A DNA stretch of 64,000 nucleotides from JACCZX01 sp963829995 (GTDB lineage Bacteria > Pseudomonadota > Gammaproteobacteria > Burkholderiales > Burkholderiaceae_F), in the NCBI GenBank assembly GCA_963829995.1, contig CAWHKW010000031.1, forward strand, positions 124,001 through 188,000, written 5' to 3'. Below, piece after piece: positions 41,362-50,642 of this stretch (position 1 is the stretch's first letter; each line of letters opens with the position of its first letter). The notes under the pieces were generated by a model, which saw only the letters and a program-made list of their open reading frames with translations, searched no databases and was not told the DNA's origin. A program made the translations under genes and the position numbers.

Positions 41362-41622
41362 ATGACAGCAAACGTCGTCATGTACAGCACCGCGGTGTGC
41401 CCGTATTGCCAGCGCGCCGAAGCGCTGCTGAAGGCGCGCGGCGTTGGCAAAATCGAAAAGATCCTGATCGACGACGACCCCGCGCGACGCGATGAAATGA
41501 CAACCCGGACCGGGCGCCGCACCGTGCCGCAGATTTTTATCGGCGACACGCACGTCGGCGGTTTCGACGACCTGTCGGCGCTCGATCGGGACGGCAAGCT
41601 CGCACCACTGCTCGCTGCGTAG
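41362..41622 (+). CDS. grxC: Glutaredoxin 3
   Basis: Encodes 86 residues from the ATG at 41362. A thioredoxin fold of minimal size. The active site is VCPYCQRAEALL (CPYC), and RTVPQIFIGDTHVGGFDDL contains the cis-Pro and glutathione-binding residues. It reduces disulfides and glutathione-mixed disulfides. Confidence 0.95.
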   Translation: MTANVVMYSTAVCPYCQRAEALLKARGVGKIEKILIDDDPARRDEMTTRTGRRTVPQIFIGDTHVGGFDDLSALDRDGKLAPLLAA

Positions 41623-41652
41623 TTCGCGGCGATTGATTTTCAAGGAACGTAA

Positions 41653-42183
41653 ATGACCGACACTACTCCTGCCGTTGGCGCTGCCGGCCCCGTGGCCGCA
41701 GACCAGGCTCCGGTATTCCAACTGCAGCGTGTCTACCTGAAAGATGCGTCTCTTGAGATGCCGCACGCCCCGCGAATTTTTCTCGAAGCCGAGGCCCCTT
41801 CGGTCGACATCCAGTTGGAAGTCAGCAACTCGGCAGTCGTCGACGCTGTGCACGAAGTCGTCGTGCGCGTGACTGCGACAGCGAAGGTCAAGGACAAGGT
41901 GCTGTTCCTGGTCGAGGGCAAGCAGGGAGGCATTTTCGAGATTCGCAATCTGAGCGGCGAACAGATGGGCCCGGTGCTCGGCGTCGTGTGTCCGGGGATC
42001 ATCTACCCGTATCTGCGCGCCAACATTGCGGACCTGATATCGCGCACCGGGTTGCCCGCCATTCATCTGGCGGAGATCAACTTCGAGGCGTTTTACTCGC
42101 AAAAGATGGCAGCGATGCAACAACAGGCCACCAGCGGCGCAGCAGCACCCACGGTTACGGGCAACGGCGCGGCCGGCGCGTAG
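41653..42183 (+). CDS. secB: Protein-export chaperone SecB
   Basis: Encodes 176 residues, somewhat longer than E. coli SecB (155). It holds precursors unfolded and passes them to SecA. FQLQRVYLKDASLEMPHAP is the N-terminal signature, and CPGIIYPYLRANIADL and GLPAIHLAEINF the C-terminal part. An Ala/Gly-rich tail follows. It is linked to grxC and gpsA. Confidence 0.96.
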   Translation: MTDTTPAVGAAGPVAADQAPVFQLQRVYLKDASLEMPHAPRIFLEAEAPSVDIQLEVSNSAVVDAVHEVVVRVTATAKVKDKVLFLVEGKQGGIFEIRNLSGEQMGPVLGVVCPGIIYPYLRANIADLISRTGLPAIHLAEINFEAFYSQKMAAMQQQATSGAAAPTVTGNGAAGA

Positions 42184-42195
42184 TTCTCGCGTCGC

Positions 42196-43194
42196 ATGAA
42201 CATCGCAGTGCTCGGCGCAGGTGCGTGGGGCACGGCGATAGCGGTCGCATTGAGCTCGCGGCATTCGGTCATGTTGTACGCGCGCAGCGCGGAACAATGC
42301 GCCAGCTTCGCGCGCAACCGCGTCAACGCCCGCTATCTACCGTCGATCGCTTTGCCTGAATCGCTGCGGATTACCGACGATCTGGACGCTGCCGTGAAGC
42401 ACGCTGCGCAGGGCCTGACGTTGATAGCAACGCCGACCGACGCGCTGCGTTCTGTCGTGCGCAGAGTCTGCGACGTTGCGCCTGACGCGCCGCTCGTCTG
42501 GTTGTGCAAGGGGTTCGAGCAAGCAAGCGAACAATTGCCGTATCAGGTCGTGTACCAGGAATTAGGCGATCGCCAGGATGTCGGGCCGCTGTCGGGCCCA
42601 AGTTTCGCAATCGAAGTCGCGCGCGGCTTGCCGGCCGCGCTGACGGTGGCGGGCACGCCTGGATTTTGCGAGCGCGTGACCGATGCGCTGCATGGCGGGG
42701 CGCTGCGAATCTATTCAACCGACGACGTGGTCGGGGTCGAGGTCGGTGGGGCCGTCAAGAATGTGATGGCAATAGCGGCCGGCATCTCGGACGCACTCCA
42801 GCTCGGGCTCAATGCTCGCGCCGCTCTGATCACCCGCGGCCTGGCCGAGATGACCCGATTCGGCGTCGCGCTCGGAGCGCGCCCGGAAACTTTCATGGGG
42901 CTTACTGGCATGGGCGATTTGATTCTGACCGCGACCGGCGATCTGTCGCGCAACCGTAAAGTGGGCCTGGCTCTCGGTCGTGGGGCGACGATCGAAGCGG
43001 CGGTCGGCGACCTGGGTCATGTGGCCGAAGGTGTGCGTTCGGCGCATGCGGTACTGACCCGCGCGCGGCAGTGCGATATCGATATGCCGATCACCGAGGC
43101 CGTCTGCGCGGTGCTCGACGCAGCGTTGACGCCTTCAGAGGCGCTGCATGCGTTGCTGGCGCGTGAGCCGAAAGTAGAAGCGCAGCCGTCGTGA
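42196..43194 (+). CDS. gpsA: NAD(P)-dependent glycerol-3-phosphate dehydrogenase
   Basis: Encodes 332 residues. It makes sn-glycerol-3-phosphate for phospholipids. The Rossmann motif is LGAGAWGTAIAVAL, LSGPSFAIEVARGLP is the substrate site, and the catalytic Lys lies in EVGGAVKNVMAIAAG. The next gene starts inside its stop (GTGA). Confidence 0.96.
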   Translation: MNIAVLGAGAWGTAIAVALSSRHSVMLYARSAEQCASFARNRVNARYLPSIALPESLRITDDLDAAVKHAAQGLTLIATPTDALRSVVRRVCDVAPDAPLVWLCKGFEQASEQLPYQVVYQELGDRQDVGPLSGPSFAIEVARGLPAALTVAGTPGFCERVTDALHGGALRIYSTDDVVGVEVGGAVKNVMAIAAGISDALQLGLNARAALITRGLAEMTRFGVALGARPETFMGLTGMGDLILTATGDLSRNRKVGLALGRGATIEAAVGDLGHVAEGVRSAHAVLTRARQCDIDMPITEAVCAVLDAALTPSEALHALLAREPKVEAQPS

Positions 43195-43787
43195 CCCAAA
43201 AGGCTGTATGTGTGTTCTGCGGCTCGCAGCCGGGCCGCCGCGCAGAGTATGTGGCGGCAGCGCGCGAGATGGCGCGTTTGCTGGCGCAAAGCGGGATCGA
43301 ACTGGTGTACGGCGGAGGTCACGTCGGCCTGATGGGCGCACTGGCCGACGCCGGGCTTGCAAGCGGCGGCCGTGTGGTCGGCGTCATTCCCGAGCACTTG
43401 ATGCGCCCGGAAGTGGCGCACCAAGGACTGACCGAACTCATCGTCGTGGATTCGATGCACACGCGCAAGCAGACGATGGCGAGGCGCAGTGATGCGTTCA
43501 TCGTGCTGCCGGGTGGCTTCGGCACGCTCGAAGAAATGTTCGAAATGGTGACGTGGTTGCAACTGCGGCTGCAGGACAAGCCGGTCGCGCTGCTCAACGT
43601 TGCGGGCTACTTTGACTCGTTGCTGCAATTTTTGGAGCATGCAGCCAGCGAAGGGTTGATCCGACGTGAGCACCAGGGTCTGCTGCTGGTCGAGCACGCA
43701 CCGGCGCAATTGCTGGCACGGCTGGCTGCCTATTGGGCTCAAGCCCCGGTGGCGCTGCGCGCTGACAGTGACACTTCGCTTGGCTAA
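43191..43787 (+). CDS. LOG-family phosphoribohydrolase (TIGR00730)
   Basis: Encodes 198 residues from GTG at 43191, overlapping the gpsA stop. The signature PGGFGTLEEMFE and the earlier FCGSQPG and YGGGHVGLMGALADA are those of the LOG family, which hydrolyses nucleoside monophosphates (in plants, cytokinin riboside 5'-monophosphate). The physiological substrate here is unknown. Often annotated lysine decarboxylase, which the motif does not support. Confidence 0.9.
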   Translation: MTQKAVCVFCGSQPGRRAEYVAAAREMARLLAQSGIELVYGGGHVGLMGALADAGLASGGRVVGVIPEHLMRPEVAHQGLTELIVVDSMHTRKQTMARRSDAFIVLPGGFGTLEEMFEMVTWLQLRLQDKPVALLNVAGYFDSLLQFLEHAASEGLIRREHQGLLLVEHAPAQLLARLAAYWAQAPVALRADSDTSLG

Positions 43788-43793
43788 GCCCGG

Positions 43794-44270
43794 TCAGCTT
43801 CCGCCGGCATAGCCCGCCTGGCGCCAAGCCTCGAATATCACTACTGCGACCGCGTTGGACAGATTCAGACTGCGGTTGCCGGGACGCATCGGTAGCCGGA
43901 TTTTCTGACTCTCGGGAAACCAGTTGCGAATCGCATCGGACAGGCCGGCGGTTTCGTTGCCGAACACGAACCAGTCATTCGGTTCGAATGCGATGTCGCC
44001 GAGCAAATGCGCACCGCGCGTGGTCAATGCGAACACGCGCTGCGCGGGCGGCTTCTCGCTTGCCATCAGCGCCTCGAAGCTTGCGTGCACTTTTATGGCC
44101 GCAAACTCCCGATAGTCCAACCCCGCGCGCCGCAGTTGCCTGTCTTCCAGGTCGAACCCGAGGGGTGAGACAAGGTGCAATTGCGCGCCGGTATTCGCCG
44201 CGAGTCGAATGACGTTGCCGGTATTGGGTGGAATTTCCGGCTCGACCAGAACGATGTGAAACATGTTCAA
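43794..44270 (-). CDS. trmL: tRNA (cytidine/uridine-34 2'-O)-methyltransferase TrmL
   Basis: Encodes 158 residues, the minimal SPOUT methyltransferase length. It methylates the wobble base of certain leucine tRNAs. VLVEPEIPPNTGNVIRLAAN near the N-terminus, VFGNETAGLS and LPMRPGNRSLNLSNAVAV (the trefoil-knot SAM site) are intact. It overlaps the comF gene by 4 bp. Confidence 0.94.
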   Translation of the reverse strand: MNMFHIVLVEPEIPPNTGNVIRLAANTGAQLHLVSPLGFDLEDRQLRRAGLDYREFAAIKVHASFEALMASEKPPAQRVFALTTRGAHLLGDIAFEPNDWFVFGNETAGLSDAIRNWFPESQKIRLPMRPGNRSLNLSNAVAVVIFEAWRQAGYAGGS

Positions 44271-45016
44271 GGCGTTCGCGCGACGATCAGGTTATGCACG
44301 TGCACCGCGCCAGCCTTCTTCAGCACTCGGGCCGCTTCGTCGAGCGTGCTGCCGGTTGTCATCACATCGTCCACGACGAAGACATTCCGGCCATCCAGCT
44401 TGCCCTCCACCGCAAAGGCGCCGCGAACATTGTGCCGCCGCTCTTTGAGCGCCAACGAGAGTTGCGGGGGCGTATGTCGAACCCGCAGTAACTGATCGAT
44501 CACGAGCCGGCGGCCGGTAGCGACCGCGAATGCGCGTGCGATATGGCTCGATTGATTGAACCCGCGCTGCCGCACGCGCTCGAACGCCAACGGCACAGGA
44601 ATGACGATTGCGTCGGATGCGGCGCTCGGAAGCGCCGACAGTCGACGCGCCAACAGCCGCCCGAAAAGGTCAGCCAGGTCCAAGCGTGCGGTGAATTTCA
44701 TCGCCATCACCATGCCGTCGACGGGCGACACGTAGTCCGCAAGGGTCGTTGTCGCGTCGAAATTTGGCACAGTCGTCAAGCAGCGCCCGCATATGCGCGC
44801 GCCGGGTTGCTCAACCGGCAGGCGAATCGCGCATCGTTCGCAACGGTCAATGCCCAGCGCGAAAAAATCGCTCTCGCAATGTGCGCAGATCGAAGTGGCA
44901 GGTGCGCCGGCGTGAAGCTCGCACACCACGCACTGCGGGGGCAACAGCCGATACGCCAGCGAGCGCAACATGAATGCGGTCGAGCATAGCTGCATATACT
45001 CGATCGACGATGCCAC
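44267..45016 (-). CDS. ComF family phosphoribosyltransferase-like protein
   Basis: Encodes up to 249 residues. Four CxxC pairs (CVVC, CAHC, CERC, CGRC) form N-terminal zinc fingers. The PRTase loop is VFVVDDVMTTGSTLDEA. ComF proteins act in DNA uptake or recombination in competent bacteria, but are also widespread in others. Starts at 44995 and 44971 (MLRSLAYRLLPP) are equally plausible and would clear the divergent bioC leader. No other competence gene is nearby. Confidence 0.85.
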   Translation of the reverse strand: MASSIEYMQLCSTAFMLRSLAYRLLPPQCVVCELHAGAPATSICAHCESDFFALGIDRCERCAIRLPVEQPGARICGRCLTTVPNFDATTTLADYVSPVDGMVMAMKFTARLDLADLFGRLLARRLSALPSAASDAIVIPVPLAFERVRQRGFNQSSHIARAFAVATGRRLVIDQLLRVRHTPPQLSLALKERRHNVRGAFAVEGKLDGRNVFVVDDVMTTGSTLDEAARVLKKAGAVHVHNLIVARTP

Positions 45017-45048
45017 TCGGTCCGGGAACTTCGGAGCTCACGCCAACG

Positions 45049-45951
45049 ATGGTGGCGCCGCCGCGCATTCCGGCGAGCGTGGCGACCGTCCGGCGCCAAT
45101 TTGATATGCGAGCTCCGCGTTTCGCAGCGAGCGGAGCATTGCCGCGCGAAGTGGGGCGACGTCTAAGCGAGCGGCTGCAGTACATCCGCCTGGCGCCGCA
45201 GCGGATTCTGGATGTTGGGTGCGGGGCGTCCGAGACACGGGCGCCGTTGCTGGCGCGATACCCGCGCGCGGACTGGATCGGTCTCGACATTTCCGAGCGC
45301 ATGCTCAAAGCGGCCAAAGCAGAAGGAGCGCGCGCGCGGGCAGAGCGCTGGCTGCGCGGCGCGTCGTCTTACCGGATCGTTGGCGATGGTGGTCAATTGC
45401 CAATCGGCGACAACAGCGTCGATCTGGTCTTTTCGAATCTGATGCTGCATTGGCACCCGCAACCGCACACCGTTTTCCCCGAATGGAAACGGGTGCTGAG
45501 AACCGATGGCTTGCTGATGTTCAGCTGTTTCGGTCCCGACACGCTGAAGGAATTGCGCGCCGCTGCCTCAGCCCTGCCGGATGCGAGACCGATGCCGTTC
45601 GTGGACATGCACGATTTTGGCGACATGATGGTCGCAAGCGGCTTTGCGACTCCCGTGATGGATGCCGAAGCCATCACCCTGACTTATGCCTCCCCGCAAG
45701 ACTTGTTACGCGAGGTGCGCGCGCTGGGCGGAAACCCGCGCGACGATCGCGCACTCTCGCTACCCTCGACCTCGCAGGCACACGCTCTGCTTAGCGCACT
45801 GGAGGCGCAGCGCGGAAACGACGGCCGGATTCGGCTGACCTTCGAGGTTGCCTATGGTCACGCTTGGAAGCCGCAGCCGAAATCGGCTGGCGCCGCCACA
45901 ATTACGGTCGAATCGGTCCGCGCGCAACTCGCGAGCCGTCGTCCGAAGTAA
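45049..45951 (+). CDS. bioC: Malonyl-ACP O-methyltransferase BioC-like
   Basis: Encodes about 300 residues from ATG 45049, with possible starts at 45010 and 44974. BioC methylates malonyl-ACP to disguise it as a fatty-acid primer for biotin synthesis. The SAM motif is ILDVGCGASETRAPLL, followed by GLDISERML and VDLVFSNLMLHWHPQPH. The N-terminal VRRQFDMRAPRF is also typical. Biotin genes are not nearby, so other small-molecule methyltransferase roles remain possible. It is divergent from comF. Confidence 0.82.
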   Translation: MVAPPRIPASVATVRRQFDMRAPRFAASGALPREVGRRLSERLQYIRLAPQRILDVGCGASETRAPLLARYPRADWIGLDISERMLKAAKAEGARARAERWLRGASSYRIVGDGGQLPIGDNSVDLVFSNLMLHWHPQPHTVFPEWKRVLRTDGLLMFSCFGPDTLKELRAAASALPDARPMPFVDMHDFGDMMVASGFATPVMDAEAITLTYASPQDLLREVRALGGNPRDDRALSLPSTSQAHALLSALEAQRGNDGRIRLTFEVAYGHAWKPQPKSAGAATITVESVRAQLASRRPK

Positions 45952-45976
45952 TTAGCGGTACTAAACGGAGGAATCG

Positions 45977-46471
45977 ATGTCGATCATTTCATTTTTCAAG
46001 GAAGCTGGAGAGAAGTTGTTCGGTAAAAAAGCGCAGGCGGCATCGGCTCCTGAGGCGCAAGCCGACCCGGCAGCGATTGATGCGGCCAATCGTGAAGCCG
46101 CCACCGCGATCGAGAAGTACATCAACTCGATGGGCCTCACCGTGACCGGCCTCACCGTCACGTACGACGGTGCGAAGGCGACCGCCAAGGTGTATGGCAT
46201 CGCCAAAGACCAGGCGACCAAGGAAAAGGTTATTTTGTCCGCCGGCAACATCCACGGCGTGGCCGCCGTTGATGACAACATGACGGTCGATCTGTCGCAG
46301 CCGGAATCGCAGTTCTACACCGTGGTCAAGGGCGACACGCTATCGAAGATTGCCAAAGAGTTTTACGGCGACGCCAATGCGTATCAGAAAATTTTCGAGG
46401 CTAACAAACCCATGTTGACGCACCCGGACAAGATTTATCCGGGACAGAACCTGCGGATACCGCCGAAGTAG
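45977..46471 (+). CDS. BON-LysM protein (Kbp/YgaU-like)
   Basis: Encodes 164 residues. An N-terminal BON domain (residues ~30-110, including KEKVILSAGNIHGVAAVDDN) is followed by a LysM domain (FYTVVKGDTLSKIAKEFYG...YPGQNLRIP). E. coli YgaU/Kbp with the same layout binds potassium in the cytoplasm; it has no signal peptide, as here. GGAGG lies 8 bp before the ATG. Confidence 0.9.
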   Translation: MSIISFFKEAGEKLFGKKAQAASAPEAQADPAAIDAANREAATAIEKYINSMGLTVTGLTVTYDGAKATAKVYGIAKDQATKEKVILSAGNIHGVAAVDDNMTVDLSQPESQFYTVVKGDTLSKIAKEFYGDANAYQKIFEANKPMLTHPDKIYPGQNLRIPPK

Positions 46472-46562
46472 CCTTCTTGGGCAACGCTCGGCTTGCTAAA
46501 TTGGGGCGACCGCGGCGGGCCTTCCCTTCAGTTGTACAGCGCCTGTCTATAATCCGGCGCCG

Positions 46563-47048
46563 ATGTCGGACGCTATTTCTGAAGCAAACTCCTGGTTGAT
46601 CAAGCGAAATTGCTCGGCAAGCCCCGGGCAGTTGGCGGTCGTATTCGGCTCGCTGGTCGCGGTTTCGTTTGCTTTCGGTGTGGGCTTTGCCGCCTTCGGG
46701 TTATGGATGGTGCTTCCATTCGTAGGTATCGAGTTGATAGCGGTGGGTGCGGCATTCTTGTGCTACGGAAGACACGCGGCCGATTTCGAGCGCATAGAGA
46801 TAGCGCCGGGCTCTTTGTCGGTTGAGCACGTCGATGGTGGCCGCAGGCACCACTGGGAGTTCGACCCGCGCGAGGCGCACGTGCAGATCGAGTCACGCGG
46901 TCACACGTGGGGCAAACGCCTGCGCGTCTTTCTGCTGGCATCGGGGACGAAGCTCGAATTGGGCGGCTATCTGCTCGACCACAGGCGTTTACAGCTGGGG
47001 CGCGAGATCAGTGGTTCCCTTATGCGGGCACGGACCGGAGCACTTTGA
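46563..47048 (+). CDS. DUF2244 membrane protein of the cox locus
   Basis: Encodes 161 residues. Two transmembrane helices (LAVVFGSLVAVSFAFGVGF and WMVLPFVGIELIAVGAAFL) and a beta-rich C-terminal half ending LQLGREISGSLMRA match DUF2244. It precedes coxB by 78 bp, a common position in proteobacterial oxidase loci. The function is unknown. Confidence 0.82.
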   Translation: MSDAISEANSWLIKRNCSASPGQLAVVFGSLVAVSFAFGVGFAAFGLWMVLPFVGIELIAVGAAFLCYGRHAADFERIEIAPGSLSVEHVDGGRRHHWEFDPREAHVQIESRGHTWGKRLRVFLLASGTKLELGGYLLDHRRLQLGREISGSLMRARTGAL

Positions 47049-47126
47049 CGTGTGGCTCAGGATTCGAATACAAGCAGCGGTTGGAGTCCAAGAAGACGCT
47101 GTAAATACGAAGGCGATGAAGCAGCA

Positions 47127-48260
47127 ATGAATCTCATCCAGAGAGTTATCAGCGGCATCCGGCACACGGCGCCTGCGACGTTTGCGCTGGTGGCTGGCAG
47201 TGCCAGCGCGGCGATCCAAAGCCGTTACAACCTTCCGCCGCCGGCGAGCCACTTGGCGCAAGACATTTATGAGCTGCATGACTTCATGCTGATCATCTGC
47301 GGTGCCATTTTCATTCTTGTTTTCGGCGTAATGTTTTATTCGATTTGGAAGCACCGCAAGTCCAAAGGCGCGGTCGCGTCCAACTGGCACGAGAACACGA
47401 CGGTCGAAATTGTATGGACTGTGATTCCGTTCATCATCATTATCCTGATGGCGTTGCCTGCCACCCGCACCGTGGTGGCGATGAAAGACACCAGCAATGC
47501 TGATCTGACGGTCAAGGCGACCGGCTACCAGTGGCAATGGGGCTACGACTACATACGAGGCGAGGGCGAGGGCATCGGCTTCCTGTCGCGGCTGGCAACG
47601 CCGCGCGCACAAATCGAAGGCAACGAAGCCAAGACCGGGAATTACCTGAGCGAGGTGACCGAGCCTCTCGTCGTGCCCGTCAATCGAAAGATTCGCGTTA
47701 TCACCACTGCAAACGACGTCATTCACTCCTGGGGCGTGCCCGCGCTCGGAGTCAAGCAGGACGCGATTCCGGGCTTTACCCGTGACACGTGGTTTCGCGC
47801 TGAACAGACAGGGACGTTTTACGGCCGGTGCTACGAGCTGTGCGGCAAGGACCACGCGTTCATGCCAATCGCCGTGCAAGTCGTCTCGGCCGAGGACTAT
47901 ACGAAGTGGGTAGCGAGTCGCAAACAGGCGATGGCGGCGCTGGCGGACGATCCGGCGAAGGCGTGGACGCAGCCAGAACTCGTCGCTCGCGGGGAGAAGG
48001 TCTATCAGGCCAATTGTCAGGTGTGTCATCAGCCCACGGGCTTGGGCACGCCACCGGCATTTCCCTCTCTCGCCGGCAGCAAGGTCGTGGCGAACACACC
48101 GGAGCTGCTGCAGATTCTGTTGAACGGCCGCAATGCAATGCCGGCCTGGAAAGGTTTATCCGATGTCGAGCTCGGCGCCGTTGCGACTCACGTCAAGAAT
48201 TCATTCGGCAATGAGGGCGGTGTCGTGCAACCGACCGAGTTTCGTGCGGCGCGCAAGTGA
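47127..48260 (+). CDS. coxB: Cytochrome c oxidase subunit II with C-terminal cytochrome c
   Basis: Encodes 377 residues from ATG 47127. A signal segment is followed by two membrane helices and the CuA cupredoxin domain. CuA ligands are His in VIHSWGVPALG and the C-x3-C-x3-H-x2-M set in CYELCGKDHAFM. The C-terminal cytochrome c domain carries CQVCH. Electrons pass from cytochrome c through CuA to subunit I. It is first of the primary oxidase operon. Confidence 0.95.
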   Translation: MNLIQRVISGIRHTAPATFALVAGSASAAIQSRYNLPPPASHLAQDIYELHDFMLIICGAIFILVFGVMFYSIWKHRKSKGAVASNWHENTTVEIVWTVIPFIIIILMALPATRTVVAMKDTSNADLTVKATGYQWQWGYDYIRGEGEGIGFLSRLATPRAQIEGNEAKTGNYLSEVTEPLVVPVNRKIRVITTANDVIHSWGVPALGVKQDAIPGFTRDTWFRAEQTGTFYGRCYELCGKDHAFMPIAVQVVSAEDYTKWVASRKQAMAALADDPAKAWTQPELVARGEKVYQANCQVCHQPTGLGTPPAFPSLAGSKVVANTPELLQILLNGRNAMPAWKGLSDVELGAVATHVKNSFGNEGGVVQPTEFRAARK

Positions 48261-48311
48261 TGCGCTTCGCCTGACCGAGGCAGCAGGAACACAGCGATAC
48301 AAGGAATTTTG

Positions 48312-49943
48312 ATGAGCGCCGTCACGCCGAACCCCGCCGAGCACCTGGGCAGTCCTTCTCATCTGCCGGCGCATGACCACGTGCACGACGCAGGGCACGA
48401 TCACGCGCCGTATGGCTGGCGCCGCTGGCTTTACGCGACCAACCACAAAGACATCGGCACGATGTATCTCTGGTTCTCGTTCGCGATGTTCATGTTGGGC
48501 GGCACATTGGCGCTCGGGTTACGTCTCGAACTGTTTCAACCCGGATTGCAATTCTGGCGGCCGGAGTTCTTCAACCAGTTGACGACGATGCACGGCATCA
48601 TCATGGTGTTTGGCGCGATCATGCCGGCGTTCGTCGGCTTCGCGAACTGGCAGGTTCCATTGATGATCGGCGCGCCTGACATGGCATTCGCGCGCATGAA
48701 CAACTTCAGTTTCTGGTTGTTGCCGCCGGCGGCGCTGCTGCTAGTCGCGTCGTTCTTTGTGCCGGGCGGCGCTACGGCGGCCGGCTGGACTCTGTATGCG
48801 CCGCTGACGGTTCAGATGGGTCCGGGCATGGATCTCGCGATCTTTGCGCTGCACATCATGGGCGCAAGCTCGATCATGGGATCGATCAACATCATCACGA
48901 CCATCCTGAACATGCGCGCCCCCGGCATGACGCTGATGAAGATGCCGATGTTCGTCTGGACCTGGCTGATCACCGCGTACCTGCTGATCGCCGTAATGCC
49001 CGTGCTGGCGGGGGCGATCACGATGACGCTGACCGACCGCCACTTTGGCACCAGCTTTTTTAACGCGGCGGGCGGCGGCGACCCGGTGATGTTCCAGCAT
49101 ATTTTCTGGTTCTTCGGCCACCCCGAGGTCTACATCATGATCCTGCCGGGCTTCGGGATCATCTCGCAGGTGATTCCGGTGTTCGCGCGCAAGCCGTTGT
49201 TCGGCTATGCATCGATGGTGTATGCCACCGCGTCGATCGCGATCCTGTCGTTCATCGTGTGGGCGCACCACATGTTCACGACCGGCATGCCAGTCACCGG
49301 GCAGCTGTTCTTCATGTACGCGACGATGCTGATCGCAGTGCCCACCGGCGTGAAGGTGTTCAACTGGATCGCGACGATGTACCGCGGCTCGCTGACGTTA
49401 GAGACACCGATGCTGTTTGCGATCGGCTTTATCTTCGTGTTCACGATGGGCGGCTTTACCGGGTTGATCCTCGCGCTGGCGCCGATCGACATCCAGGTGC
49501 AAGACACCTACTACGTCGTTGCACACTTTCACTATGTTCTGGTGGCCGGGTCGCTGTTCTCACTATTTGCGGGTGCGTATTACTGGTTGCCAAAGTGGAC
49601 CGGCCATATGTACGACGAAACACTCGGCAAGTGGCATTTCTGGCTGTCGATGATCTTCTTTAACGCCACGTTTTTCCCGATGCATTTTCTCGGGCTCGCG
49701 GGCATGCCGCGGCGTTATGCCGACTATCCGATGCAGTTTGCCGATTTTCATGCGATCGGCACTATCAGTGCATTCGGATTCGGGCTGGCACAGCTGGTGT
49801 TCCTGTACGTGATTGTCAAGTGCATTCGTGGCGGCCCGAAGGCGGCTGCTGATCCTTGGCATTCAGTCGATGGTGGGCTCGAGTGGACATTGCCGTCGCC
49901 TCCACCGTTTCACACATTTGAAACGCCACCGGTGGTTAAGTGA
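48312..49943 (+). CDS. coxA: Cytochrome c oxidase subunit I (aa3-type, family A1)
   Basis: Encodes 543 residues from ATG 48312, with TTG 48309 one codon earlier. Twelve transmembrane helices. D-channel residues are in GAPDMAFARMNN, and the A1-type Glu and CuB His in FFGHPEVYIMILPGFG. CuB ligands HH are in WAHHMF, and heme a and a3 ligands in HFHYVL. The stop overlaps the next small gene (GTGA). Confidence 0.97.
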   Translation: MSAVTPNPAEHLGSPSHLPAHDHVHDAGHDHAPYGWRRWLYATNHKDIGTMYLWFSFAMFMLGGTLALGLRLELFQPGLQFWRPEFFNQLTTMHGIIMVFGAIMPAFVGFANWQVPLMIGAPDMAFARMNNFSFWLLPPAALLLVASFFVPGGATAAGWTLYAPLTVQMGPGMDLAIFALHIMGASSIMGSINIITTILNMRAPGMTLMKMPMFVWTWLITAYLLIAVMPVLAGAITMTLTDRHFGTSFFNAAGGGDPVMFQHIFWFFGHPEVYIMILPGFGIISQVIPVFARKPLFGYASMVYATASIAILSFIVWAHHMFTTGMPVTGQLFFMYATMLIAVPTGVKVFNWIATMYRGSLTLETPMLFAIGFIFVFTMGGFTGLILALAPIDIQVQDTYYVVAHFHYVLVAGSLFSLFAGAYYWLPKWTGHMYDETLGKWHFWLSMIFFNATFFPMHFLGLAGMPRRYADYPMQFADFHAIGTISAFGFGLAQLVFLYVIVKCIRGGPKAAADPWHSVDGGLEWTLPSPPPFHTFETPPVVK

Positions 49944-50080
49944 TAACGAACCTCGAGTCGCCGGACGCCGAAGGTGGCCGGCGGTCCCTGAACAAGCGCA
50001 CCGCGCTTGTCCTCCTATCGATCGCGCTCGCTTTCTTTGCCGGCGTTGTCGCGAAGTATTGGTTGTTCAGCGCTGGCTGA
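49940..50080 (+). CDS. Cytochrome oxidase small assembly protein (46 aa)
   Basis: Too short for the usual length cut-off. GTG at 49940 overlaps the coxA stop and the frame encodes 46 residues with one transmembrane helix (ALVLLSIALAFFAGVVAKYW) after a basic stretch (RRSLNKR). It fits the small oxidase assembly proteins found between coxA and ctaG in Burkholderiales. The stop is 1 bp from the ctaG start. Confidence 0.75.
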   Translation: MITNLESPDAEGGRRSLNKRTALVLLSIALAFFAGVVAKYWLFSAG

Positions 50081-50081
50081 A

Positions 50082-50642
50082 ATGAAAACGGACCAGCGCC
50101 TTCTTCGTATCGGCAACCGGACGACGCTGCGCAAACTACTCGTCGTTTCGGTGCTGATGTTCGGCTTCGGCTGGGCGCTGGTACCTCTGTATCAAAAGAT
50201 CTGCGAAGTGACGGGCATCAATGTCCTGACCGCGCGCAACCCGGACGCTGAAAATGCAGCACGCAACACGCAGGTGGACCGTACGCGCACGGTGATCATC
50301 GAATTCGATGCCAACAAACAAGGTGCATGGCGTTTCAGACCGCACAAGAACTACGTCGAAGCGCATCCCGGAGAGCTGATTCAGGTTCAATACGATCTCG
50401 TCAACCTGGAGAGCCGTCCGATGGCCGGGCAGGCAATTCCCAGCTATGCGCCGATGCAGGCCGCTCAGTACCTGCAGAAACTCGAGTGTTTTTGCTTTCA
50501 GCAGCAGGTGTTGGCCGCGAGCGAAACGCGCCAGTTTCCGGTGCTCTTCTTTATCGATCCCAAGCTGCCGTCGGATGTGAAGACGATTACGTTGTCTTAC
50601 ACATTCTTTGAAGTCGCAGGCGCGGTAGCCGCCGTGCAATGA
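50082..50642 (+). CDS. ctaG: Cytochrome c oxidase assembly protein CtaG (Cox11)
   Basis: Encodes 186 residues from ATG 50082. A single N-terminal membrane helix is followed by a periplasmic Ig-like domain that inserts CuB into subunit I. The copper motif CFCFQQQVL is intact, as are VPLYQKICEVTG and FFIDPKLPSD. It overlaps the DUF2970 start by 4 bp. Confidence 0.95.
   Translation: MKTDQRLLRIGNRTTLRKLLVVSVLMFGFGWALVPLYQKICEVTGINVLTARNPDAENAARNTQVDRTRTVIIEFDANKQGAWRFRPHKNYVEAHPGELIQVQYDLVNLESRPMAGQAIPSYAPMQAAQYLQKLECFCFQQQVLAASETRQFPVLFFIDPKLPSDVKTITLSYTFFEVAGAVAAVQ

Noticed and set aside
43191..43787. Lysine decarboxylase annotation for the LOG gene
   Set aside because: PGGFGTLEEMFE is the LOG phosphoribohydrolase signature; there is no PLP decarboxylase fold.
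49259..49663. Open frame inside coxA on the same strand
   Set aside because: Out-of-frame shadow of the coxA transmembrane helices; no ribosome site and coxA is intact.
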